Of a DNA stretch of 64,000 nucleotides, positions 1 through 11,260 are shown piece after piece. The translations under genes were made by a program, and so were the position numbers. The stretch is taken from the NCBI GenBank assembly GCA_025201345.1, contig JAIXMG010000010.1, positions 558,001-622,000 on the forward strand, written 5' to 3'. Position 1 is the stretch's first letter; each line of letters opens with the position of its first letter. The notes beneath the pieces are model-generated. The model was not told the DNA's origin and searched no databases. It worked only from the letters and a program-made list of their open reading frames with translations. Origin of the DNA: Thamnidium elegans (taxonomy: Eukaryota > Mucoromycota > Mucoromycetes > Mucorales > Mucoraceae).

Positions 1-416
1 ATTAGGACTACCCATAAAAAGCCTTTTTTCCTTAAAAATAAATAAACAAATTGATCCTCCTAGGGTCCGCCAAATAGTTTCCCGAGTATATACACTTTCT
101 TTATTCCAATTATCTTTTATGCGTCTCCTTTTATTCTCGCTGTGCATTGTGCATTATATTCTTAAATAGAAAATTGAGTGAAAGAAGCCGAGATGTATAT
201 GCTTTTCTCTCTTTCTTAGAGGTTAGTTAAAAAAACCCTTCCTTCTTAAAAAAAAAAGCTCTCTTCAACTCGATAGGTATTTTTGAAAGAAAATTAAAAA
301 ATACACAAAAACTTAAAATTAAAAAAAAAAAAAAAAAATTGATCCAGAAGACGGTCTTATCTGGGTTTTTTTTTTAATATCATCAGTGAACGTCGTACGA
401 CAATATACATATACTC

Positions 417-448
<32 letters not shown>

Positions 449-540
449 TAACTGTATCTGTCAAAAAAAAAGGTTTACTTATGGTTGAGTCAGGCATTGA
501 CCTGATATCACACCCAGGTTAGTTAATATTTTAATTTTTT
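1..540. other. AT-rich flank with no gene seen
   Basis: No open frame, RNA gene or recognisable domain is visible. The stretch is dominated by A and T runs, including a T run of about 29 at roughly 419-447. It borders the decayed Fanzor-like element and is probably intergenic or degraded repeat DNA. Confidence 0.5.
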
Positions 541-544
541 TCTA

Positions 545-1400
545 ATAAATGGCAATACCCGTGTACTAAAAAGCCAGAAAAGAGTTGGGGGCGTTTTCCT
601 ACCTCCCTTAAATTTATTAATATTTTAAAGTTTAAAGTGGCGGCTTGGCCTCGGTTCCATAGCTTTCTTATGCATACGGTATTCTTGCATCCAAGAATTT
701 GTAAATATTACTACTTTAAGCTTTAATTATCACCACTATTATTATTTTACCAAAGTAATACATGACAAGTAACTGTTGGCATCTTCGCTCGTTTGGAAGG
801 TCGAGGATTAGCAACTGCCTTAAAAGTTTCCAAAGCATGTTCACATCTTGGACAGAAAGACGAAGTTTCGTATTCATTGACAAGGTATAGCATTATTTGT
901 AAGTAATAGTAGTAAACTTCACGTTTAAAAGAACGATCGCCTCATTCACGCTCCGGTTGTGATGAATTTTAACTTCCATAATAGCGATTACACTTTTCAT
1001 CGAATCGAAACTCAAAAGAGGAGTCAGGGAAATATACTTCTGTTGGCTTTTGGGATTCATTCTCATAATAACCGTATAAAGTGCTGCTTACTTTTGCTCC
1101 TGTTTTGACATAACGCGTAGACTTTTCCAAGTTCACTGATTTTGATTCAGTTCACGAAAGGATCGCTTCAGTTTCTTTGGCAATGGCAGGTTGAGTACTT
1201 TTTTCGTTTCATCATCATCTACCTTCGTTTCTACATTGCGTTTTGACAGCTTTCGGCTTGTACCAAAATTTTGCTTGATTACTGAAACGCCGGCACCTTC
1301 CGTTTCTAGAGTTCCATGGAACTGTACAGTCTTTTGAAATCCTTGGTGCTTAAACACCTTTTTTTTTAAAGGTTTACTGCCTTACCCCATATATCAAGTA
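545..1400 (-). pseudogene. Decayed Fanzor/TnpB-like (OrfB) nuclease gene, C-terminal half
   Basis: Read on the minus strand, three blocks in order look like the C-terminal half of a eukaryotic TnpB relative (Fanzor). First, at 1357-1133, a beta-rich block contains FHGTLETEGAGVSVIKQNF. Second, at about 890-740, an EYETS segment runs into a zinc-ribbon half FCPRCEH (861-838), then PRPSKR and MPTVTCH. Third, at 665-545, LWNRGQAATLNF is followed by LREVGKRPQLFS. In TnpB/Fanzor proteins the last RuvC motif reads NRD-x-A-A-x-N; here the Asp position is Gly (GGC at 50-48 of the 600s, i.e. 650-648). Stop codons and frame changes separate the blocks, so the gene is dead. These proteins are RNA-guided nucleases carried by mobile elements. 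No terminal repeats or guide-RNA region could be defined. The family call rests on motif order and my memory of related fungal proteins, not on a search. Confidence 0.55.
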
Positions 1401-1436
1401 GTTTCCTGCTTTCGGTAACGTTTTGCTCTTAAGAAT

Positions 1437-1990
1437 ATGGTAATTGACTATTTTGCTATCAAGTGTCATATACTACAAGATAACTTACTGCGAGAGTTTA
1501 CATTCCAAGACACTTCGTCTACCGAAGGGGTTCGTGCCGACTCTCCAACACTCGAGCTCTTTGCTTTCGCTGATGATGTTTGTATCCTGTTAAGTAATCA
1601 AAACGGCCCCTCTCGTACTCGACTACATATGCAGCAATATATCTTGGTGTCGAATGATAAATTTAATATTGATAAAATAGAAGCCTTTTGGTTAAATGAT
1701 AAACTGGATCGTTTTTGGAAATCGATATTAACTGACCATAATATATCAACATATTATCATACTGGATCTGTACAAGCGTTTAGATATCTCGGATCTTACC
1801 TCCCGTGCTGTACAAGGCATCGTCGTCTGCTCGAAGATCAACTACTATTAAAAATAATCACTCAATGTCGGATATATTCACAATGGCAGCCGTCAATTTT
1901 ATTTTCGTTGTATCTGACTGTATTCCTACTAAAAAGATTCTCCTCAAGTATGGTCTAGTCTCTTCGAGCGGTTACTCAATCCAACAACTG
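1437..1990 (+). pseudogene. LINE (non-LTR retrotransposon) reverse-transcriptase fragment
   Basis: A 173-residue open stretch carries LFAFADDVCILLSN, the FADD version of the catalytic Y/F-x-DD motif of reverse transcriptases. About 45 residues later comes SN-x-KFNIDKIEAF, and later still FRYLGSYL, matching the downstream 'YLG' block of LINE-type enzymes. After about 1860 the similarity continues weakly into other frames up to about 1980, and no endonuclease or RNase H part is seen. It is therefore a truncated, decayed copy. It lies head-on against the Fanzor-like relic, which suggests this end of the window collects insertions. Confidence 0.7.
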
Positions 1991-2248
1991 ATCCTTTTTT
2001 TTTCCTTTTTTTTTCCTTATTTTTTCCCTTTTTTCCCTCATCCTTTTATACTTATTTTTAATAAAAACTACAAGAAAAAAAGTATCTTTTTCTCTCAAAG
2101 ATATGTTCAAAAAACCCACTGTAAAGAATCATCGTACCTACCTTGGCTGGCCACAGCTGTTGAATTTACACCGGCGTATGATTACTTCGACTTCGCAAAC
2201 ACTGTTTGTGAAAACAAGAAATGAAGCCATTTCTGGTACTCCAACATC

Positions 2249-4321
2249 ATGAAGAAAGCTTTGGACGTGGCAAAGGAAGAACACAAAGATATCATTGTAC
2301 AAAAGATCAACGAATTCAAAGTACTGAACTATCTTCAACGGTAAGCTTGTTACTAACGTCTATTCCTATGTAATCAAGAAACAACACCAAAACAAAATTT
2401 TCCAAAATTTATGAAGAATATTGGTCTAGTCGCGAGGAATTAGAATCGCAACGGCGGATGGCTAAAAGACAAAGGGTTGTAGCTGAATCAAGTAACAAGG
2501 CGGCGTGTTCTACCTTTGAATCCATAATGAATAAGGTGTTATATCTACGTATTATATTTCAATAATACTAATTTATATATACTTATACAAGTCATATCCT
2601 CATATGTCACTTACATAAGCTATACACAAATCAAAGTATTTATTTACAAATTAATCTCAAAAATATTCTATTGTTCTATCGCTTTGACCATAAAACTAGA
2701 AGACTGCTTAAACTCTTGACAAACAGAAGATAACCGGTTTACATAAATAATTGTCACATTATTTATAATCAACAAGCCTCTATCTTACGTCTTTTGTTAA
2801 AGAAGCCAATTAGAAACATAATACGCATCGCTGCTATTGTAATTGACCTTCTAAAGAATCTATTTATCTTTCCAAATTGCTCATTCATTAATGTCTCGTT
2901 GAAAGTGTCTAAGTTTCACATTAATGATAAGCGCTTATTCAACCCATAATATGTATCTAAGGCACACACTTTTTCATTAATAAAAACAACAATCGATTCT
3001 TAGTCTGATAATTATCTAGTTATTTTACTTCTTATTTTATTTTTTGATATAACTTTTATCTTATAACCGTTAATATCACATAAGGAAAACTCTAGTAGAA
3101 TAAGACTGATGATTGAAGTACTAATTATATAAAATAGGTTTCAGCGGCAGCAACAGCAAACTGTCGTACCTCGCCCACTAATGATACTACAGATAAGGAG
3201 AAAGTCGTGGAAGATCTTGAGGATTGTACCTTCGATGAGTAAGTTTTTTTGAACTTGATTTTATTTCCATTTATTTACTCTATCATTATATGTACGCAGA
3301 TTAGATGAAAAATTTATTTTTTTAGACAAAGACAAGGAGAGTACCACCGATAATGAGACTGCAACTATATTAGCTGACCTGATCAAGCTTTCTAATAAAC
3401 CTTTAACTGCTGTTTGCGATTCTTTGATCCATAAATTAGTCAACTGCCCACCAAGTACCAAAATCATGAGAAATTTGATCCGAACCCATGCTACTTCAAA
3501 AATGGATGAATCGTTTGATCTTGCACTTCATTATGACCTTAATTTTACGGAAGTAATGTCAACACATTTGTAAGATATTTATAGTACGACACCACAAATA
3601 CATCCAATTAAACTAACTTTCCCCTTTCTGTTACAGCCTCAACTTAATCGATAGCCCAAGAAACCTAATGCAGCAGCAACAACTGGAGAGAAACACAGCT
3701 TTTATGACAACAATTCCCATACTCCATAATTTGTTTGTTGACTGTAACGACATAATTGATATGCAATGGTACGTACCGCTTTGAGAACTAACACTTGCCC
3801 ATCTATCTTATTTACGCAATTCAAACGACACAGGGTTGAAAAGCAAGCTCCTTTAACAGGAGATGTAAAGTGGGACGGTATTGCGTTCCTCGTAAAAAAC
3901 AAGTTAGTCACCCCTTTGTTTATTGAACTATCTAGCGGGATTGACTTTAACAGTGGTCATGAAAAGGCACGAAGTGACGAAGAGAAGCTTCTCCAGCAAA
4001 TACTGAGGCTGTTAAAATTGAAGAAGGCCGAAGGATCCAATTTGCTCACCCAATATTACATCATATACCATGGTAAGATCGTTATGAACTACAGATAGCA
4101 TACTACATAAATAATGGTTCATTAACAAAAAAAAAACCCTTTTTTTTTTAGATTTAAAAATTCACTTCGAAACGTTGACTTACCTTGAGGACTGTTATGT
4201 CAAGAGAACTTGCTTCGAGTTAATTTGTCCCACCACACCTAATAAATTGAAGGGATTTGTTCAAAAAATTCCCCAATTGTTCCGGTGCCGCCAAACTCTT
4301 CTAGAACAATTCAAGGATTAA
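2249..4321 (+). CDS. Uncharacterised seven-exon protein, possible nuclease-like fold
   Basis: I assemble exons 2249-2340, 2379-2535, 3138-3238, 3300-3569, 3637-3768, 3834-4072 and 4152-4321, giving 386 residues. Phases match at every junction; introns 1 and 5 carry good branch sites (TACTAAC at 2351-2357, AACTAAC at about 3786). The second intron is unusually long (602 nt) with a weak GTGTTA donor, so that junction is least certain. The start is the first ATG after an in-frame stop. The N-terminal part is charged and helical (KIYEEYWSSREELESQRR). The core contains KWDGIAF, then LFIELSSGID 14 residues on, then a charged helix (HEKARSDEEKLLQQI). An acidic residue before a strand and an E-x-S pair could be a PD-(D/E)xK-type arrangement, but this is a guess from pattern alone. 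I believe similar proteins are common in Mucorales, but I do not know a function. Confidence 0.6.
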
Positions 4322-7300
4322 AGAATATCAAATATCGTCTATCACAAAAGAATAAAATTTTACTTGTGTGCATGTTTGTTCTTAGTGCAAATATATATTG
4401 TTATGGCATTAATTCCTGCTCTTAGAAGAAAAGACGGATTTAAGGATTATCTACAAGTGTTGATAATGATTAGATATATTAGTAAGCGACAGACTGGAAG
4501 TTGTCAACTTGGCTCTATTATTATAAAAATAGTTTTTATGATAGCTGAGACATGACGATGATTGTAATTTACGCATTACTTTGTGTTGTGAGTAAGAGCT
4601 GCGAAAGTCGATTTAGAAGTAAAAACTAGGGAAACCGAACAGTAAAATTAAGAGACGAATCAATTGAGATAGAACCGGTATGTTGTTTAAAACTAAAGAC
4701 CATTTTTTATTTGAGGGTATAAGAAATATCCTATTACGTGCTACTGATTATTTAATTTGCTACAAAAGCAGTAGTAATTGTTGTTTTCCACTGTATGTAT
4801 TTGAGCAGTGATGCTATAGAATGAAAGTATTCATAAACAGTGCGAAGTTACCAGTCTGAGCCATATAATCCTTAACAAATTACACATATCAATTAGGAGG
4901 TTTCGCAAACTCAGCGTTAGTACAACTAACAAATGCGAATTAAAAAATGATTTTACCATAAAATACTTCTTTCAAAGGTATTTCCAGCTTAAAAAGGCTC
5001 TCTACGGATTTGAAGACAAGATTAAAGTTTCTCCAACATGCGTAATTTCAACAAGTCTAAAGCACAGAGCTTTAAATGTAGTATTCATCTAACCAAATAC
5101 GCACTTTCAAAGATGTCAATAAAGCAAATCGAAACCTAGTAGAGGGGTCAACAACCTTCATGTGGACTATGTTGAAAGTAAACAGAGAGGGTACGAGGAT
5201 GTTTTTGCCAGCTGAGAATAACATGGAAGAAAAAAAAAGCGCAATAAAAACTCGTTGATTATTTTTATAATTATCACTTCCTACATATTTATGTTAGTAT
5301 ATTCAATTTTCTTTCGTTGGAAATATTCATCTCAATAGCTCAGAAGTATGAGATGCTTTAGAGTAAGTTGCATAAGTCGATTGAATGTCTTGTTAATTGA
5401 TAATTGAAATAAAAACGGAATTTCGGTTCCCATACAAGAATAAAATAAAATAAAAATTGTTAGTTGGCTTTAACGACTGTGGCTGTGAATGTTTTTAGAC
5501 CTATTTTTTTTTTTTTTTTTTTTTGGCTGTGGGCATTCAAAGTGACAAGATTTACCGCTCTTGCTGAGTATCTTTAACTCCAACGATGCAAAACACATTT
5601 CCGCCGTTTGTCATACAAACTGAACGTAATCTAACATTGATCTATGCGGCGCTTTCTCTACTTTAAAAAAAAAAATACCTTGGAAGTACTGTTTAGGCTT
5701 AAATATTTCAGCAGCAAAAATCCAAAATAAAGCAAGCTATTTGGTCAAATCTCTTATAAATAAACTTTTTTTTTTCTTTGTCTTTGTTCCTCGAAATACG
5801 ATCTAATTCGATTACGATTATATTTTGAGCGCTCAATATTTTGTGAGTTTAGACATAGAACGGGATGGATCTAAGTTTATGTGTTTGGCGCGCGGTTTCT
5901 CTTGACAGCGAATACGAAAATTTTAAAAATATCTTTGTTATACATTCTAAAGTATAAGATCTTCGGTAAAGATAACCAATCCTGGCATTCTACGGATGTT
6001 TGGGTTATTTGCACAAAGATAAAGTTGTCCCTTAAATTTTTTGTCTTACAAACAACGAACTCCTATTTACGCGTAAAAGTTCTAACAGATGCAGACTAGT
6101 TTTAGTCAATGACTAAAGTATATACAGACATCTTATTTAAGATTCGCTTTAATCTAATGAGTTGCAAAAAAGTGTTCATCTAAAAGAACTCTCCCAGGAG
6201 TAATAAAGGCCCGAGTCTCGACAGACGCTTTTTAACCTCCACCTTTTCGCGTTGGATTATATGCTCGTCTAAAAAGATCTTTCCCTTTAAGAAATAATAG
6301 ACAATGTAGATTGAGTTGAGCATGATGAATCTTACAAATATGCTTCAGTTTTTTTTTTAAAAAAAAATATAAAACGTAGTGTAGTTTATTTTTTTTTCTT
6401 GGTGTGTTGACTATAAAACACTTTATATATATATATCTTTACCAGGCATTGTTTATCTTTTAAAACTAACTTTAAAAGGGATTTTTGTCTACTGTACGAT
6501 GTATATTACGTAAGATAGCTTTAGTAAATAAGATAAGATCTAAGCATCATGTTGGATAAAGTAAACAAGACAACACATTATAGATTATATATAGATAATA
6601 AACATTAACGAGCTCGAATAAGACAGTAAATAACAAGCGCGTTTATTATAAACATGCGTGGAAAAAAAAATCAAGTATATATGCTATGAATGAAAAAAAA
6701 ATAGATGCATCATGTAAGCTCTCTAGTGTCAACCCCGTTTTGGCTACTGATACTATATTTACATTACTATTACGTTCTCTTACCTTCTTTCTGTCAGTTC
6801 TTTATACTCGGATATCTCCTCATAAGTATTCGTACTACTTGGTCATGGCTAAGTAAATTTACCAAGTTTGTATAGTTTCTGTGTCCACTTGTTCTACGGA
6901 TCTACAATTAATTCTACCGAAAAAGAGAATATTGTTACCTACTGAACACTATTTGCCACATTTGAAACCCACTACTGTCACGAATACTTGGCCCGGTTTT
7001 GATTTTTATCAACGCGCTTTAAGACGGATATGGGACTTTGAAAGATAAGTAGTAGAATCTTTCAAAAAAAGAAAACAAATGGAATTTGAGTAAAGCCACT
7101 TCTCATGTAGGATTTGGCAAAAATGTGTCTCGGTAACTCTTGTGTAGATGCGAATACAAAAGATTTCTATTTCTGACCTCATTTATTTTTGATCAAATGA
7201 TACTTTTTTTTGCTGGCTTTTAACGAACCTTATTTTGCATTCTCATACAGCGTTTTCCTTTTTAAATTCAGACTAACAGAAGATTTGCGATAAAAAAAAT

Positions 7301-8115
7301 CGGGCGTTTGTTGTGCTCATAATCAGATTTTTTACAAAAATATTTGGACTTAACATAGCAAAAGTTCTTTTGATAAACATCTATCTCGAAATGTTTTTGA
7401 ATGTCTAATCGAATCTTGACAATTTTCAGCAGTAACAGTAGCGCGTGCAACAGTAATTCTGGATGTAAGCTGATCTAATAGGTAAAAAAACAAGTTTTTT
7501 TTTTTAACTACGTATGAATCCGTGAGAAAGTAAATTGTAATATAGATATATTATGGTGCTTAAATAAACGCTTTTTATCATAGTTAAATAAACCCCTTTT
7601 TATCATGATTAAATTAACCTATTTATTTCATCTTTTTCTTTTCCTTTTTTTTAACAATGAATTCATATTCAAGCATGTATCTTTTATATAATCAAACGTC
7701 TAAATATTTCAAAAGGGGCTTCCTTATGATATGGTGGTGTCGATGCAGGGATTTCCCTAAATTGGCACTGGTAGTGTAAATGGTGGTGTGCCAAGAATTA
7801 ACCTTTACATTTGTTGATTCAAATAATAACGAAAAAAATGCACTAGCACATAAAGATGTTATAAACAAATTGTAGGAATAAAACGACCACTACAGATCCA
7901 ACACTGTTTACCAGCCAAAAGAAGATGCTGGGACGATTGAGATATAAATTGAAGAAGCAGCGTGATATGATGCAAAAAAATTGGTAGAAGACGAATCAGC
8001 GCAAGAAGTTTATTCATTCAATATCCTTTACCAATTGAGGCAACTTCAATCAAAATTTCATCACTATTCCACATAATTTGGCTGTAGAGGAAGTTCCACT
8101 GATACCAATAATTAT
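4322..8115. other. Gene-poor stretch
   Basis: No credible gene, tRNA or structured repeat was found in these 3.8 kb. Open frames are short and built on A/T runs. Between about 7780 and 8115 there are short patches of coding-like composition leading into the relic at 8116, broken by stops. Confidence 0.5.
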
Positions 8116-8406
8116 ATGATGCAGTCTTATACAGTATGGACATACTATCACTTTGATAGTCAAAATGATAAATATTCTGACGGAAGAGTTGCCTCGAAGC
8201 TATTGCAAGACATTGCTATTCGAGTTATAAAATACCAGGAAACAGCCACGGTTGAAGAAAAGAGAGTATACTCAATTTGTTTGATGATTGAAAATAAAGA
8301 ATTGAATGATGAATTATGTAAACTTGCTGTTACTCTAAACTCTTACATAGCAAATGCGAAAAATAATGTGATAAAATCAGTTTCAATCTCAGTTAAAATG
8401 ACATAG
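8116..8406 (+). pseudogene. Open fragment of an unknown, probably decayed gene
   Basis: A 96-codon open frame with normal amino-acid composition (charged helices such as KYQETATVEEKRVYSICLMI) stands out in an otherwise empty area. The DNA just upstream (about 7780-8115) has coding-like patches such as RLRYKLKKQRD but contains stops in all frames. I find no splice sites that would join them convincingly. I do not recognise the family. It may be the last exon of a gene or the remains of a mobile element. Confidence 0.3.
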
Positions 8407-8905
8407 ATTCAGTCAGTTGCAAATGTTTTAGTATGCCATGCCAGTGTAACAGGCATGTTGGTTAAATATCATTGTACACAGTTGTATTACAATGTTCATT
8501 TTTTCGAATAAAAGTATCGAGTTTTAAACAATTCACCTATTTCTATCACCAAGTGCTTACAGATGTTGAATAAAGAAATAATAGAATTTGTACGGTATTT
8601 TTTTTTTTTTTTGACTGGACGGACACATAATATCCTTTTTTTTTTATTTTGACTGGATGGACACATTGTACCTTTTTTTATTTTGGCTGGACGGACACAT
8701 TTCGAGGTTAACCAATTTTTTTAAAAAAAAGTCGGCCAATAATTTGAAATTATAATTTGATGGAATAAAAATAAAATGTATAACTGAAAGTCTGAAAGAA
8801 AACACTGTATCTAAACTACAGTGGAATAATAAGTACCCGGAATAGCAACAACAAAAAAAAAAGGTACTATGGTGGTACCAGCATACGTCAGGGCCTCATG
8901 AATTG

Positions 8906-8936
<31 letters not shown>

Positions 8937-10062
8937 ACTAGAAAATTAGAAAGACGCCTGTACCTATTGGTCACATTACGTAGTAACATATAGTTGATCT
9001 TTTTTTTTTTTTTTTTGGACGTAACCTTTTATTTTAACCTTGTTTTTTTCGCTGGGGCAAAAAAAAAGAAAAGAAAATAAGGACACGCTTGTGCGTGGGT
9101 GTTTAAATAGTACTTGTCAAGTGATTTGAGGAAAGACAGAAATAAAGGGTGTACAAAGGTCGGTAGTAAATATCCAAAGCCGCTACACTCAGGTGAGTTA
9201 TATTATATTGGCACAGATCATGTAGACTTTGTTAAACCAATCATTTCTTATGCTTGTCAAAAAAAACAAGTGGTTTATTTATTTGCTTGTTAAAGAATAG
9301 AGAAAGGGAGAAAGAAATAAGAAGTGAACTCATCTTGTTCCATCCCCCAGCATGGCTATTCAAGGTTTTTTTTTTTAAAAAAAAATAAGAGTAAAAAAAG
9401 CTTTTTTTTGCATTAAATACAGTTATTTTTTTTTTATATATATATAATGGGTGGGACCAGTCAAACACTAAGTTTATTGTATCACCATCAATAAAAGGAA
9501 AAAAAAAAAAAATAGAAAATAAAAGTAGAATGTACTCAAAACTCATCATTGTTATTTTCTTATAAATATAAACGCTAGCCTTATTATTTATGCTGTATGA
9601 AGTACTAATAGAAGAAGAGAGGGAAAAATATATTTGTTATTGTTATATGCGTACAAAATAAAGCGACATATGACCTTCTCCCACAACAGAAACCCATTTT
9701 TGGTCAGAGAGTTTGGGGTGGTTTTTAATCCCCCACCACTAGGAATTGAGCTGAATGATACAAACAAATTAAATGTATACGCTGAAAAATAATTTATTTA
9801 TTACACAAAATGTAACAATTGATCCTATGCTTTTCTTTATAAACTTTTTGCAATACTCATGGGACATCAAAATACATTTAAAGTCATCTCTTTTTCCCTT
9901 TTTTAAATAACCGACATCTTGATTTACCCCGCAATTTTGCTTCTTTTTTTTTTTTTTTTTCCCTTTCTTTTATACCGATTTTTTTTTTTTTTTTTTTTTT
10001 TTTTTGCTTTTTTTTTTCTGTTGTTAATTGTTCTTAATATTATTATAAATTGATAAAGTAAT
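8407..10062. other. Intergenic region upstream of the CSL gene
   Basis: Apart from the small tandem repeat, this holds only A/T-rich sequence with long T runs at about 8911-8936, 9001-9016, 9943-9960 and 9979-10005. The T-rich block ending about 60 bases before the ATG at 10063 is probably the CSL promoter and 5' leader, since similar pyrimidine-rich leaders precede most genes in this window. Confidence 0.45.
8613..8700 (+). repeat. Three-copy imperfect tandem repeat (GACTGGACGGACACAT)
   Basis: The 16-base core GACTGGACGGACACAT occurs at 8613-8628, again with one change (GGATGG) at 8651-8666, and again with another (GGCTGG) at 8685-8700. The copies are separated by T-rich spacers, giving periods of 38 and 34 bases. 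All three point the same way. No function can be assigned. Confidence 0.75.
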
Positions 10063-11215
10063 ATGCCTATGATGGCAACACACAATGACCAATCCAATTA
10101 TTCACCCACAAATAATGTATTCTATAATAATGTTTATTCTTCACCTGAATCACCTACACTCAATCACAGAAAACGAAAGCAACAGCAAGAATTTACATAC
10201 CAACAAAGCGGCAATGGTTTAGATGGCTTGTACCAGACCTGGAACAATAACAGTCAACAGCAAAACCAGCAAGGTTTTATTGTGCCCATCACCTCTTCTT
10301 CTTCTTCTACTACCGCTACTTATCAACAAGATGATATGAAATCTAGTGCATTAATGAATCATTCGTGGCATGGCTCTACCAATACACAGGACCAATTTAT
10401 AACTGAGTCCTTTATGAACCACCCATCTCAAAAAAGTAATGGCGGCGTGGGAGAAAATACCGAAATTCATCAAATATTAAATCTTGATCAACCTTCACCT
10501 TTTCAATTTGTTGATACCACAAAAGAAAACACGCGTACATTGCATTTAAATGATTTAGGCAATTCGAGATTAATACACCAAGCTTGGTCTCCACAACAAC
10601 CTCAGTATAATACTACCAATAATAATCCCAGTTCTCCCGGTTTTTTTACGCCGGGATTTTTGGAGTCTTTGCAAGAAGATGAAAACGAGTCCCCAGAAAG
10701 TTTTCCTTTTCATGTACCACCCGCAAGAAACTGGAGTCTAGATGAAAGTCATGCAAAGCCATCCATGGAGCACGATACAATTATGGTAGGTGGAGGGGGA
10801 GATGGGTACATTCTTTTGTGTGCACAATAAAATAATAATAATATATATATAGACACCAGAAAGAACTCTGGTTTCACAAACAAGCGAGATTCCTCTTGCA
10901 TTATTTCATTCAGGTCCCTCATCACCTATCCCTTCTTCTTCTTCTTCAAGTTCTCCCCCTCCTCCATTGAAGCCTTTGGATGATATTTCACTTCTTGACC
11001 ATCGTCGTACTTTACAAGCTGGTGTTATAAATGCCCGTTTATTGCAACATGCTGTGAATGCTGCCAAAATGAAGCCCTTGATACGACATTACTTGTCAGG
11101 TGGTGGCGAAGAAAAAACTGTTGTTATTCTCACTAGTAAAGTTGCTCAAAAGAGTTACGGTACCGAAAAAAGGTAACAATTTACACACACAAAATTTTTG
11201 TATTTCATTGAAACT

Positions 11216-11260
<45 letters not shown>

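Noticed and set aside
1805..2224. 139-codon open frame overlapping the reverse-transcriptase fragment
   Set aside because: It overlaps the LINE relic in another frame and its middle is translated T runs (Phe-rich); only the decayed element is supported.
3764..3833. Apparent frameshift in the uncharacterised gene at 2.2-4.3 kb
   Set aside because: The segment 3769-3833 has a GTACGT donor, an AACTAAC branch site and a CAG acceptor, and splicing it restores the frame; it is an intron, not a mutation.
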